DNA of 64,000 nucleotides, taken from NCBI RefSeq assembly GCF_040681875.1, contig NZ_JBFAZP010000010.1, positions 1 through 64,000 of the forward strand, written 5' to 3'. Positions 8,655 through 16,912 of the stretch are shown here, in pieces (positions within the stretch are counted from its first letter, which is position 1; the number at the start of each line of letters is the position of its first letter). The stretch comes from Longispora sp040681875. GTDB lineage: Bacteria; Actinomycetota; Actinomycetes; Mycobacteriales; Micromonosporaceae. Under the pieces are notes generated by a model. That model was given only the letters and a program-made list of their open reading frames with translations, made no database searches and had not been told where the DNA came from. A program made the position numbers and the translations under genes.

Positions 8655-11579
8655 TTACGGGTCGACCCGGACCGTCGTGCCGCCGACGGCGCTGGTGCCG
8701 TCGCCGTAGGTCACGAATCCCAGGTAGTGCTTGCCCGGCTCCAGGCCGGACCAGTTCAGCGTGAAGGTGACGAAGCCACCGACCCGCGCGCGCTGGCCGG
8801 TCGGGCTGACCGTGGCGTTGCCGGCGCTGCCGGCGAGCACCCAGTCGTACCCGTTGATGGTCACGTCCGAGTGGCCCATGCCGAGGCTGAACAGGTCGAC
8901 GTAGATCTCGTACGTGCCGGCGGCCGGGGCCACCAGCGAGATCGACTCCTCCGCGTCCGGCCCGCCGCTGTTGCCGACCTGGACGAGCCCGCCCGGGGTC
9001 TGCAGGTACGCGAACAGGTCCACGTCCGTGCCCTCGGGGTACTCGCCCGCGAACGTCGCGAACTTCATCAGGTCCGCGCCCGCCGCCACGTTGACCACGA
9101 CCTTGCCGGTGTGGTCGCTCGTCGTCGGGTTCGCGTTGTCGAAGGACCCGCTGGTCGGGTTCTTCAGCAGCATCGGGGTGACGTTCGCGGCGGCCAGGCC
9201 GTTGACCGAGGCGGTCACGGTGCCGGCGAACGCGGTGTCCACGCCCAGGTCACGGCTGCCCGCGGCCGACGTGCCCCAGATCTCCTTGGCGACGGTGACC
9301 GGGGTCGGCCGGACCGCGATGGGGCTGCGGACCTTGTGGCCGGGCTTGTCGTGCCAGGTCAGCGAGCCGAACTGGAACACGTTGAACGGCGCCGTCGTCC
9401 GGGTGAACTTCACCTTGTAGTCGTCGTACCCGCCGGCCGGAACGACCAGCTTGGTCGGCGTGACCTCCACGGTGAAGCCGGGCGGGGCCTCGACGTCGAG
9501 GTGGTAGATCGCGTTGGTGCTGGTCACGTTGGTGACCCGCCGGGTGACGGTCTGCACGCCGGGCAGGTCGCCGATCGCGATCGACGGGTAGTTCAGGCTG
9601 CTGGCGTCACGCTTCGGCACGCCGTCGCAGTCCAGCTTGAGCGCGTCCTCGGTGGCGCAGAGGAACCGGTCCCAGTCGTTGTACGTCGACAGGTACACCA
9701 GGCCCGGGTCGAACGCGCTGCCCGGCACGACGTGCCCGGCACCGAAGTCGAACGGGGTGGCGTTCACGCCGTCGCGCTGGATCGGCTGGCCCGCGTTGTC
9801 CTTCTGGCTGGCCGTGGTCATCAGCGCGGACTTGATGGCCATCGGGCCCCAGTCCTGGTGCTTGCTCTTCAGCAGCGCGCCCAGGCCGGCGATGTGCGGG
9901 CTGGACATGGACGTGCCGGACAGGGTGCCGAAGCCGTTGCCGTTGCTGCTGTCCGGGGACACCACGGCGAGGACGTCCACGCCGGGGGCGGTGATGTCCG
10001 GCTTGAGCAGGTCACCGTTGGAGACCCGGCCCGGTCCCCGCGAGGAGAACGCGGCCATCGACGGCGCGCGGCCCGGGACCGGGGTGCCGGCCGCGAACGA
10101 GGCGGTCGGGGAGGCGCCGGCCAGGTACGCCCGCACCGCCGCGCCGGCCACGTTGTCGAGGTGGATGGTGGGGACGAAGTGGAAGTCGGCGTTCAGCGAG
10201 TTCGCGCTGGTGTTCAGCAGGAGCATGCCGACACCGCCCGCGTCCTTCACGGCCTGGCTCTTGTCGGTACGGCCGTTGGTGCCACGGTCGCAGACCACGA
10301 TCTTGCCGGCCGCCTTGGCCGGGTCGAGGGTGCCGACGAAGCAGAGCCGGACCTCGTTGGCGTTCGCGCCGTCCTTGCCGACCGCCGAGGCGGGGACCAG
10401 CGGGGCGGACGGGACGACCGGGCCGAGGCCGACGCCGGTGTAGGAGGCGCCGTTGCCGAGGGTGGTCTTGGCGGACCAGTTCCGGTCGTGGGTGCTCGCG
10501 GCGACCGTCATGTTCCACGGGGCGTTGTGCGCGTTGGTGCTGGCGCCCTGGTCGCCGGAGTTGCCCGCCGAGGTGGCGATGAACACGCCCGCCTTGGCCG
10601 CGTTGTAGAACGCGATGGCCACCGGGTCGACGTTGGTGGTCAGCGAGCCGCTGATCGAGTAGTTGATGACGTCGACGCCGTCGGCGGTCGCCTGGTCGAT
10701 GGCCGCCACGGAGTCGGCGGTGGAGCAGCTGGCGTTGCCCGCGTTGTCGACCTCCCAGCAGACCTTGTAGGCGGCGATCCGGGCGGCCGGGGCCATGCCG
10801 GAGATCTGGCCGACCGGCACGCCGTTGACGACGGCGGTCACGTTGTTGTTGCCGGCGGCGGTGCTGGCGGTGTGCGAGCCGTGGCCGTCGTAGTCCAACG
10901 GAGAACGGTGCTCCGCCGGAATGGCCATGCCCGACAGGTACCAGTGTGCGCCGATCACCTTGTTGTTGCAGGTGATGCCCGGGTCGCACGTGCCGCGCCA
11001 CTTGCTGTCGATGATGGCCTGGTCCGGGCGGGGCTCGGGGAGCGCCGCGAAGCTCGGGTTCTCGACCCGGATGCCGCTGTCGACGATGCCGACGATGACG
11101 CCCTCACCGGCCTTGCCCACGTTGCCGAACTGCTTGGCCCACGTGCCGGTCGCGCCGTCGAGCCCGAGGAACCTCGGGGTGGAGACGGTGTCGAGGGTGC
11201 GGACCTCGTCCTTCACGACGGCCTTGACGCCGGGGGTGGCGGCCATCTTGGCTGCCTGGGCCGGGGTCATCCGGGCGGCGAACCCGTTGAAGGTGTACTG
11301 GTAGTCGTACAGCTTCTTCACACCGGGTACGGACTTGAGGGCCTGCGACCGGCTCTGGGCGAGGAGCCCGCTGCGCTGCTTCGCGGCAGAGCTGCGGGTG
11401 TCCAGCCGGGTGTCCTGGTCGGGCTTCGCCGCGGCGACCGGTTCCCCGGCCAGCTGCACGATGTAGGTGCCCGCCGGGCCGGCGGCCACGGCCTCGGAAA
11501 TCGACGGAATAGAGGTCAGAGCCACCGCGGTGGCTCCGAGCGTGAGGGAAATCAAGATTTTTCTGCGGTACGCACGCAC
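8655..11579 (-). CDS. Secreted S8 family serine peptidase (subtilase with PA domain), paralogue
   Basis: 974 residues from the GTG at 11579, which has AGGTGG seven bases upstream; an ATG at 11612 has no ribosome site. Signal peptide (about 1-33), I9-type propeptide, catalytic Asp167 (GIVDSG), His233 (DGHGSHTAS), oxyanion Asn340 and Ser557 (GTSMSSPH), a PA domain between Asn and Ser, and C-terminal Fn3-like and beta-rich domains in the same order as the gene at 2918. Long identical stretches such as SQAVKDAGGVGM and DVINYSISGS show the two arose by duplication. The pair flanks the sigma-factor and CPBP genes. Predicted extracellular protease with an overlapping but not necessarily identical substrate range. 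Confidence 0.93.
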   Translation of the reverse strand: MRAYRRKILISLTLGATAVALTSIPSISEAVAAGPAGTYIVQLAGEPVAAAKPDQDTRLDTRSSAAKQRSGLLAQSRSQALKSVPGVKKLYDYQYTFNGFAARMTPAQAAKMAATPGVKAVVKDEVRTLDTVSTPRFLGLDGATGTWAKQFGNVGKAGEGVIVGIVDSGIRVENPSFAALPEPRPDQAIIDSKWRGTCDPGITCNNKVIGAHWYLSGMAIPAEHRSPLDYDGHGSHTASTAAGNNNVTAVVNGVPVGQISGMAPAARIAAYKVCWEVDNAGNASCSTADSVAAIDQATADGVDVINYSISGSLTTNVDPVAIAFYNAAKAGVFIATSAGNSGDQGASTNAHNAPWNMTVAASTHDRNWSAKTTLGNGASYTGVGLGPVVPSAPLVPASAVGKDGANANEVRLCFVGTLDPAKAAGKIVVCDRGTNGRTDKSQAVKDAGGVGMLLLNTSANSLNADFHFVPTIHLDNVAGAAVRAYLAGASPTASFAAGTPVPGRAPSMAAFSSRGPGRVSNGDLLKPDITAPGVDVLAVVSPDSSNGNGFGTLSGTSMSSPHIAGLGALLKSKHQDWGPMAIKSALMTTASQKDNAGQPIQRDGVNATPFDFGAGHVVPGSAFDPGLVYLSTYNDWDRFLCATEDALKLDCDGVPKRDASSLNYPSIAIGDLPGVQTVTRRVTNVTSTNAIYHLDVEAPPGFTVEVTPTKLVVPAGGYDDYKVKFTRTTAPFNVFQFGSLTWHDKPGHKVRSPIAVRPTPVTVAKEIWGTSAAGSRDLGVDTAFAGTVTASVNGLAAANVTPMLLKNPTSGSFDNANPTTSDHTGKVVVNVAAGADLMKFATFAGEYPEGTDVDLFAYLQTPGGLVQVGNSGGPDAEESISLVAPAAGTYEIYVDLFSLGMGHSDVTINGYDWVLAGSAGNATVSPTGQRARVGGFVTFTLNWSGLEPGKHYLGFVTYGDGTSAVGGTTVRVDP

Positions 11580-11725
11580 TGCGGAACCACCTGTCGATCG
11601 ATGACGACACATGCCGACGCGACTCTATTCCACCGCATGGTAGTCAGGGCAATCCCCGCAATGGACAGTTCGCGTCGCACTCCCTGTGCGACATATAGAC
11701 AAGTGACGGTGTGATGCTCTGTTAG

Positions 11726-12838
11726 GTGAGTACATTGTCGGTGTTACTCAAGGAGAGCTGGTCCTTTGTAGAACAACCGGACGTGCTCGCCGGTAACTTC
11801 TACGCACGCATGTTTCTGGCCGAACCACGACTGCGCGATCTATTTCCGGTCACCATGAACGTACAACGGAGCCGGTTACTCGGAGCTATCGTCCACGCCG
11901 TGCAAAGCGTGGACGATCCGGACTCTTTCGCCGAGTTTCTCGCAGCGCTGGGTAGGGACCACCGCAAGTTCCACGTGCTGCCGGAGCAGTACGAGGTGGT
12001 GGGGCGGTGCCTGATCGAGGCGCTCCGGGAGTACTGCGGGGACCAGTGGACCCATGAGCACGAGCAGGCGTGGCGCGACGCGTACGCCGCCATCTCCACG
12101 ATCATGATCGCCGGGGCCCGCGCGGACCAGGACAACCCGCCGTACTGGCACGCCGAGGTGGTCAGCCACGAGCGTCGGGCTTCCGACATCGCGGTCCTCG
12201 TCGTGCGCCCGCTGCAACCGCTGCCCTACCGCGCCGGCCAGTACGTCAGCGTCGAGAGCCGGCACCAGCCCCGGCTCTGGCGGGCCTTCTCCATCGCCAA
12301 CGCGCCCCGCGCGGACGGGCTGCTGGAGTTCCACGTCCGGGCGGTCGGGGCCGGCTGGGTGTCCAGCGCGCTGGTCTGGAAGGCGCGGGCGGGAGACATG
12401 CTCCGGATCGGCGCGCCGATGGGCACGATGAGCCTGGACCGCACCTCCACCCGGGACGTGGTCTGCGTGGCCGGCGGCACCGGGCTGGCCCCGCTGCGGG
12501 CGCTCGTCGAGGAGCTGGCGACGTACAACCGGACCCGCTGGGTACACCTCTTCTTCGGGGTCCGCACCCGCGAGGAGCTGTACGACCTGGGCGCGCTGGA
12601 ACAGCTCGCGGCCCGGTACCCGTGGCTGTCCGTGGTGCCCACCGTCAGTGACGAGCCGGACTACGAGGGCGAGCAGGGCACGGCCTTCGAGGTGATGGCC
12701 CGGTACGGCCCCTGGCAGGAGCACGACTTCTTCGTCTCGGGGTCGCCCTCGATGGTGAAGGCGACCCTGCGCGGGATCCGGGACCTCAACGTCCCGGACT
12801 TCCGGGTCCGGTACGACGCGTTCGGGGACGTGGACTAG
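11726..12838 (+). CDS. Flavohemoglobin-like protein (globin plus FAD/NAD reductase domain)
   Basis: 370 residues. The N-terminal globin domain (about 1-135) has the B10 Tyr26 in NFYARMF and the proximal His79 in GRDHRKF, aligned with the Hmp pattern. The reductase half has the FAD motif RAFSIANAP (about 190) and the NAD(P)H motif GGTGLAPLRAL (about 250), ending with a YDAFGDVD tail. Such proteins use NAD(P)H to turn nitric oxide and oxygen into nitrate; NO dioxygenase activity is therefore likely. It is slightly shorter than enteric Hmp (about 396). The GTG start lacks a clear ribosome site. It diverges from the subtilase gene. Confidence 0.88.
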   Translation: MSTLSVLLKESWSFVEQPDVLAGNFYARMFLAEPRLRDLFPVTMNVQRSRLLGAIVHAVQSVDDPDSFAEFLAALGRDHRKFHVLPEQYEVVGRCLIEALREYCGDQWTHEHEQAWRDAYAAISTIMIAGARADQDNPPYWHAEVVSHERRASDIAVLVVRPLQPLPYRAGQYVSVESRHQPRLWRAFSIANAPRADGLLEFHVRAVGAGWVSSALVWKARAGDMLRIGAPMGTMSLDRTSTRDVVCVAGGTGLAPLRALVEELATYNRTRWVHLFFGVRTREELYDLGALEQLAARYPWLSVVPTVSDEPDYEGEQGTAFEVMARYGPWQEHDFFVSGSPSMVKATLRGIRDLNVPDFRVRYDAFGDVD

Positions 12839-12877
12839 CCACGGGCGACGGCCGGGCGCCAGCCTCGGAGCGCCGGC

Positions 12878-13483
12878 TCAGGCCGCCGGCAGCAGGACCG
12901 AACGGGCCGCCGAAGCGGTCAGGTCCCGCTGGAACAGCGACCCGCCCGGCTCCTGGAGCAGCGAGCCGGTCAGCAGGTCACCCGTGTCGACCGGCGCGAA
13001 GCCGAGCTGCACGACGATGGCCGAGACGACGCCCTTGGCCTCGGCGTCGTCCCCGCACAACGGGATCATCCGGCGGTCGGGGCGGCCGGCCTGGTCGCGG
13101 AGGTGTTCCCAGTACAGGGCGTTGAAGGCCTTCACGACCCGCGCGCCGGGCAGCCGCTCGGCGGTCCAGGCGCTCGACGTCCGGCCGCCGAGGTCGTCCT
13201 CGGGTTCGGCGTTCATCACGTCGACCACGACCTTGCCGGTGACGGCGGACGGGGTGGGCAGGGCGGTCCGCTCGCACCACGGGGCGGCGAGGATGACCAG
13301 CTCCGCCGTCGCGGCCGCGCCGTTGACGGTGTCGGCCGACGTCAGCGGACCGAGCACCCGGAGCCAGCTCGCCAGGGACTGGGGGCCGCGGGAGTTGGCG
13401 AGGATCACCTGGTGGCCGACGCCGACCAGGTGCCCGGCGAGCGTCGCCCCGACCCGACCGGTGCCGATAAGCCCAATACGCAT
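12878..13483 (-). CDS. NADPH-dependent F420 reductase family protein
   Basis: 201 residues. The N-terminus MRIGLIGTGRVGATLAG is a Rossmann nucleotide-binding motif (GTGRVG at 7-12), followed by ANSRGPQSL, the NADP-binding loop seen in the F420H2:NADP oxidoreductase/pyrroline-5-carboxylate-reductase-like family. Central VKAFNALYWEHL and the LCGDDAEAK segment also match this family. The likely role is a cytosolic NADP(H)-linked oxidoreductase; whether the partner is F420 or another carbonyl or imine substrate cannot be decided. It is transcribed away from the iron-reductase gene. Confidence 0.82.
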   Translation of the reverse strand: MRIGLIGTGRVGATLAGHLVGVGHQVILANSRGPQSLASWLRVLGPLTSADTVNGAAATAELVILAAPWCERTALPTPSAVTGKVVVDVMNAEPEDDLGGRTSSAWTAERLPGARVVKAFNALYWEHLRDQAGRPDRRMIPLCGDDAEAKGVVSAIVVQLGFAPVDTGDLLTGSLLQEPGGSLFQRDLTASAARSVLLPAA

Positions 13484-13590
13484 GGTGACATGATCTAGTA
13501 AAAATCTATCCTTTTCAGGACAACACGCCGACGCCCCTGATAAACACTCCGAGTGACAGTTGATACTGGCAGATCACCTAGGAGTACGGC

Positions 13591-13609
13591 TAAGGTTAGG
13601 CGACCCTAA
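13591..13609. promoter_or_regulatory. IdeR/DtxR iron box
   Basis: TAAGGTTAGGCGACCCTAA is an imperfect 19-bp palindrome close to the IdeR/DtxR consensus TWAGGTTAGSCTAACCTWA (differences only in the right centre). It lies 24 bases upstream of the leader ORF and 95 bases upstream of the FhuF-like gene, so iron-dependent repression of that gene is predicted. Confidence 0.88.
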
Positions 13610-13632
13610 TCTGTCGAGTCGGAGGTCAGTAC

Positions 13633-13707
13633 GTGGGCATGCGCCGCGACGCACCCGCTGGAGCGCTCCGAACCGGCACCGGTCCATCACTGTTCGTGGT
13701 CAGATGA
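13633..13707 (+). CDS. 24-codon leader ORF translationally coupled to the FhuF-like gene
   Basis: GTG at 13633 follows a strong GGAGG (13621-13625) with an ideal 7-nt spacing, and the frame runs 24 codons to TGA at 13705-13707. Its stop overlaps the ATG of the iron-reductase gene (ATGA). The peptide is Arg/Gly/Pro-rich and resembles no known family. The downstream gene itself has no good ribosome site, so this small frame probably delivers ribosomes to it by coupling. It lies immediately downstream of the iron box. Whether the peptide itself acts is unknown. Confidence 0.6.
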   Translation: MGMRRDAPAGALRTGTGPSLFVVR

Positions 13708-14513
13708 CGACGTCCCTGGCGCTCCCGTCGCCCGTCCAGCCGATCCTCACCACCCTCGCGGCGGTCCGCGCGGTGCGCGGTGGCCGGCTCGGCGTGGCGG
13801 ACTCCCTGGTGGTGGCCGACCCGACCGGCTGGTCCCCGGCGACCTGCTTCACCGACGGCACCGCGGTGACCGAGCTGCTCGCCGGCCCCCGCGACTCGTG
13901 GGGCGCGGCCCCGCACGCGGCCGGCGCGCTCGCCTGGAAGGCCTACACCTACTGGCTCACCCTGCCCGCCGTGCTCGGCTACGCGGCGGTCCGCCGGGTA
14001 CCGCTGCTGCACGCCGGCAACGTCCTGGTCCGGATGTCCCCGGACAAGCCGTTCGTGACCGTGGGCATGCGCCGGCTCGCCGTCGCCGTACTGCCCAACG
14101 ACCCGGTGGCCGGGCAGCGCGGCGTCCGGGTCGTACCCGATGAGGACGCCCTGCTCCAGCTCTTCCGCACCACCCTCGTCGACCAGCACCTCGCGCCCCT
14201 GCTCACCCAGCTGCGCTACCACGCCCGGGTCGGCCGGCGCACCCTGTGGGGCTCGCTCGCCTCCGGGGTCGCGCACGCGGTCGCCCAGGCCGCCCCGGCC
14301 CTGCCCTGCGACGCGCTGGCCACGGCGGGCCGGCTGCTCGACATCCTGGACGTGGCGGACCTGGTGGACGTGCGGCGCGAACCGGACGGGGACCTGCGGG
14401 TCCAGCGCCGGACGTGCTGCCTGGCGTTCACGGTGGAGTGCCTGAAGACGTGCGCCTCGTGCTGCCTGCCGGCGGACGGCCACCCGGCCTCCGCGCAGGG
14501 CCACGCCGCCTGA
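13704..14513 (+). CDS. FhuF-like ferric-siderophore reductase ((2Fe-2S) protein)
   Basis: 269 residues. The C-terminal Cys238-Cys239-x10-Cys250-x2-Cys253 pattern is the (2Fe-2S) signature of the FhuF family, cytosolic reductases that release iron from imported ferric siderophores. The middle (WKAYTYWLTLPAVLGYAAVRRVPLL) is typical of FhuF-like iron-transport proteins. The ATG at 13704 overlaps the stop of the leader ORF, and there is no independent Shine-Dalgarno sequence. The IdeR-type box 95 bases upstream predicts induction under iron limitation. No siderophore transporter or biosynthesis gene is nearby, so this is an orphan reductase. Confidence 0.85.
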   Translation: MTTSLALPSPVQPILTTLAAVRAVRGGRLGVADSLVVADPTGWSPATCFTDGTAVTELLAGPRDSWGAAPHAAGALAWKAYTYWLTLPAVLGYAAVRRVPLLHAGNVLVRMSPDKPFVTVGMRRLAVAVLPNDPVAGQRGVRVVPDEDALLQLFRTTLVDQHLAPLLTQLRYHARVGRRTLWGSLASGVAHAVAQAAPALPCDALATAGRLLDILDVADLVDVRREPDGDLRVQRRTCCLAFTVECLKTCASCCLPADGHPASAQGHAA

Positions 14514-14543
14514 CGGGGCGACGGACCGGATCAGGGGTGGGAG

Positions 14544-14626
14544 CGGAGGGCGTGGGATTCGAACCCACGAAGGTTTCCCTTACCGGTTTTCAAGACCAGC
14601 GCCATCGGCCACTAGGCGAGCCCTCC
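14544..14626 (-). tRNA. tRNA-Ser (TGA)
   Basis: 83-nt class II tRNA on the minus strand. Acceptor GGAGGGC/GCCCTCC with discriminator G; anticodon stem CTGGT/ACCGG around CTTGAAA gives anticodon TGA; short variable arm AAGGGAAACCTT; T loop TTCGAAT. It reads UCA and other UCN serine codons. Confidence 0.95.
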
Positions 14627-14721
14627 AACGAGCCATCCCAGTGTGCCAGATCCCGGCAACCCGGTTCACCCGCCTCCGCGACCCCCGGCGGGGTCCGGAG
14701 GACACGCGTTAGGTTCGAGGC

Positions 14722-15681
14722 ATGCATGCGATGACGCTCCCCACCTTCGGCGACCCCGACGTCCTCACCTGGGCCGAGGTCCCCGATCCCGTACCCGGCC
14801 CCGGCGAGGTCCTGATCGAGGTGGCGGCCTCCGCCGTGAACCGCGCGGACCTGCTCCAGCGCCAGGGCAAGTACCCGGCGCCGGCCGGCTCGCCCGCGTG
14901 GCCCGGCCTGGAGTGCTCGGGCCGGATCATCGGGCTGGGCGCGGGCGTCACCGGCTGGCACGCCGACGACGAGGTGTGCGCGCTGCTCGGCGGCGGCGGG
15001 TACGCCGAACGGGTCGTCGTGGACGCGGGCCTGGTGCTGCCGGTACCCGCCACTGTCGCCCTGGAGGACGCCGCCGCGCTGCCCGAGGTGGCCGCGACGG
15101 TCTGGTCGAACGTGTTCGCCCTGGCCGGGTTGAAGGCCGGCGAGCAGTTCCTGGTGCACGGCGGGGCGAGCGGGATCGGCACGTTCGCGGTGCAGCTGGC
15201 CAAGGCGTGGGGGGCGAAGGTCGCGGCGACGGCGAGCGCCGGCAAGCACGGGGCGCTCCGGGCGCTGGGCGCGGACCTGACGATCGACTACCGGTCCGAG
15301 GAGTTCGAGAAGCTGGTCAGCGCGGACGTGATCCTGGACATCATGGGCGCGGCGTACCTGGAGCGCAACATCGAGGCGCTGGCCCCGGGCGGGCGGATGA
15401 CGATGATCGGCACCCAGGGCGGGGTGAAGATGGAGTTCGACCTGCGGCGGCTGATGGCGAAGCGGGCGTGGATCGCGGGCACGACGCTGCGGGCCCGGCC
15501 GCTGGAGAACAAGAGAGAGATCATCGCGGAGGTACGCGAGCACGTGTGGCCGCTGATCGAGGCCGGGAAGGTCCGGCCCGTCGTGGACCGGCGGTTGCCG
15601 ATGACGGCGGCGGCCGAGGCGCACCGGGTGGTGGAGGCCAACGAGCACGTGGGCAAGGTGCTGCTGACGACCGAGGCCTGA
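14722..15681 (+). CDS. NAD(P)H-quinone oxidoreductase, PIG3-type zinc-free MDR
   Basis: 319 residues. GroES-like N-terminal domain with NRADLLQRQGKYP, the signature of PIG3-type quinone oxidoreductases, and a Rossmann domain with HGGASGIGTFAVQLAKAWGAKV (about 149-170). Catalytic-zinc ligands of alcohol dehydrogenases are absent. The protein should reduce quinones with NADPH in the cytosol. TAGGTT lies 6 nt before the ATG (14710-14715), so the message is probably leaderless. It converges on soxR, and quinone reductases are common members of actinobacterial SoxR regulons, though no SoxR-like site is seen at this promoter. Confidence 0.9.
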   Translation: MHAMTLPTFGDPDVLTWAEVPDPVPGPGEVLIEVAASAVNRADLLQRQGKYPAPAGSPAWPGLECSGRIIGLGAGVTGWHADDEVCALLGGGGYAERVVVDAGLVLPVPATVALEDAAALPEVAATVWSNVFALAGLKAGEQFLVHGGASGIGTFAVQLAKAWGAKVAATASAGKHGALRALGADLTIDYRSEEFEKLVSADVILDIMGAAYLERNIEALAPGGRMTMIGTQGGVKMEFDLRRLMAKRAWIAGTTLRARPLENKREIIAEVREHVWPLIEAGKVRPVVDRRLPMTAAAEAHRVVEANEHVGKVLLTTEA

Positions 15682-15722
15682 CAACGGGGCGGGGCGGGCC
15701 GGCCGGAGCCGGGCCGCCCGGA

Positions 15723-15741
15723 GCCGCCCGGGCCGGGCGGC
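15723..15741. terminator. GC-rich hairpin between convergent genes
   Basis: GCCGCCC and GGGCGGC form a 7-bp stem inside a very GC-rich stretch between the quinone reductase gene and soxR. No T run follows. Confidence 0.4.
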
Positions 15742-15758
15742 AGCGGGCCCGACGTCCG

Positions 15759-16196
15759 CTACCGGACCAGGAACCGCGGCCCGGGCCCCTGCGCCCCGTA
15801 CTCGTCCTGCGGGTTCGACAGCGCGCAGTTCCGCAGCGACAGGCACCCGCACCCGATGCACCCGGCGAGCCGGTCCCGCAGCCGCTCGATGAGCGCGATC
15901 TGGTCGTCCAGCCGGGACTGCCACGTCCGGGACAGCCGCTCCCAGTCCGCCTTGGTCGGGGTGCGGTTCTCCGGCAGCGAGGCGAGCGCGGCGGCGATCT
16001 CGTCGAGGGACAGGCCGACCTGCTGGGCGATCCGGATGAAGGAGACCCGGCGGAGTTCGGCGCGTGAGTACCGGCGCTGGTTGCCGCTCGTCCGGGTCGA
16101 GTGGATCAGGCCCTTGTCCTCGTAGAACCGGAGCGCCGACTGGGCGACGCCGCTGCGGTGCGCGAGTTCGCCGATGGTGAGTGTGTCCACCGTCAC
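15759..16196 (-). CDS. soxR: Redox-sensing MerR-family activator SoxR
   Basis: 145 residues. The N-terminal MerR helix-turn-helix (LTIGELAHRSGVAQSALRFYEDKGLI) is followed by a dimerisation helix and the cluster motif Cys113-x2-Cys116-x-Cys118-x5-Cys124, the (2Fe-2S) signature that defines SoxR. In actinomycetes SoxR responds mainly to redox-cycling compounds such as quinones and phenazines, not superoxide. The GTG start at 16196 leaves only 44 bases to the divergent transketolase gene, which carries a promoter with MerR-type geometry. A C-terminal extension of about 20 residues follows the cluster, as in many actinobacterial SoxR proteins. Confidence 0.95.
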   Translation of the reverse strand: MTVDTLTIGELAHRSGVAQSALRFYEDKGLIHSTRTSGNQRRYSRAELRRVSFIRIAQQVGLSLDEIAAALASLPENRTPTKADWERLSRTWQSRLDDQIALIERLRDRLAGCIGCGCLSLRNCALSNPQDEYGAQGPGPRFLVR

Positions 16197-16203
16197 ATGC
16201 CCC

Positions 16204-16234
16204 TTGAGTTCAACTTGACTTTAACTTGCAGTCT
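16204..16234 (+). promoter_or_regulatory. MerR/SoxR-type promoter of the split transketolase genes
   Basis: -35 TTGAGT (16204-16209) and -10 CAGTCT (16229-16234) are separated by 19 bp, the long spacer required for MerR-family activation. The ATG of the downstream gene lies 6 nt after the -10 box. The spacer carries the direct repeat TTCAACTTG / TTTAACTTG, and AGTTCAACT is a small dyad; half-sites resemble the SoxR box CCTCAAGTTAACTTGAGG only partly. Confidence 0.55.
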
Positions 16235-16240
16235 AGCGGC

Positions 16241-16912
16241 ATGGAACAACTCCTCGCCCTGCGGCGGCGCTTCACCGGGGACGACAAGCACCTGCCGAGC
16301 GCCACGTCCACGATGGACGTGCTGTGGACCCTGTACGACCGGGTGCTGCGGGTCGACCCGGCCAAGCCCGACGCCGACGACCGGGACCGGTTCTTCCTCT
16401 CCAAGGGGCACGGACCGGCGCTCTACTACGCGGTACTCGCCGAGAAGGGCTTCTTTCCCGCCGCGTGGCTGGACGACGCCGCCTCGGTGACCAGCCCGCT
16501 CGGCCACCACCCGGACCGGATGCTGGTCCCGGGCGTGGAGATGTCCGCCGGCTCCCTGGGCCACGGCCTCCCCCTCGCGACGGGTACCGCGCTGGGCCTG
16601 CGCCTCCAGGGCCTCACCCTGCCCAGGGTGTACGTCCTTCTCGGTGACGCCGAGCTCGACGAGGGCTCCAACCACGAGGCCATCGCGTACGCCGGGGCCG
16701 TCGGCCTCGACAACCTGGTCGTCGTGGTGGTCGACAACTCCTCGGCGAGCCACGGCTGGCCCGGCGGGATCGCGTCCCGGTTCGCCGTGAACGGCTGGTC
16801 CACGGCCACCGTCGACGGCCGCGACCACGACGCGCTGGAGACCGCGCTCACCACCCCCCTGCCCGGCCGGCCGCACGCGGTCGTCGCACTCGTGGAGCCC
16901 AAGGATGCGTGA
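16241..16912 (+). CDS. Transketolase, N-terminal (thiamine-diphosphate PP domain) subunit
   Basis: 223 residues. LSKGHGPALYYA (about 47-58) and GHHPDRMLVPGVEMSAGSLGHGLPLATG are the conserved His-containing loops of the transketolase PP domain, and GDAELDEGSNHEA (about 135-147) is the thiamine-diphosphate/Mg motif. It is one half of a two-subunit transketolase whose partner overlaps downstream by 8 bases. Split transketolases often serve special pentose or amino-sugar routes and not the central pathway. The ATG is 6 nt after the -10 box, so the message is probably leaderless. Its position beside soxR suggests redox-responsive control (inference). Confidence 0.9.
   Translation: MEQLLALRRRFTGDDKHLPSATSTMDVLWTLYDRVLRVDPAKPDADDRDRFFLSKGHGPALYYAVLAEKGFFPAAWLDDAASVTSPLGHHPDRMLVPGVEMSAGSLGHGLPLATGTALGLRLQGLTLPRVYVLLGDAELDEGSNHEAIAYAGAVGLDNLVVVVVDNSSASHGWPGGIASRFAVNGWSTATVDGRDHDALETALTTPLPGRPHAVVALVEPKDA

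Noticed and set aside
8727..11714. 995-codon plus-strand frame opposite the second subtilase
   Set aside because: Same kind of antisense shadow; no domain or ribosome site, and the minus strand encodes a clear protease.
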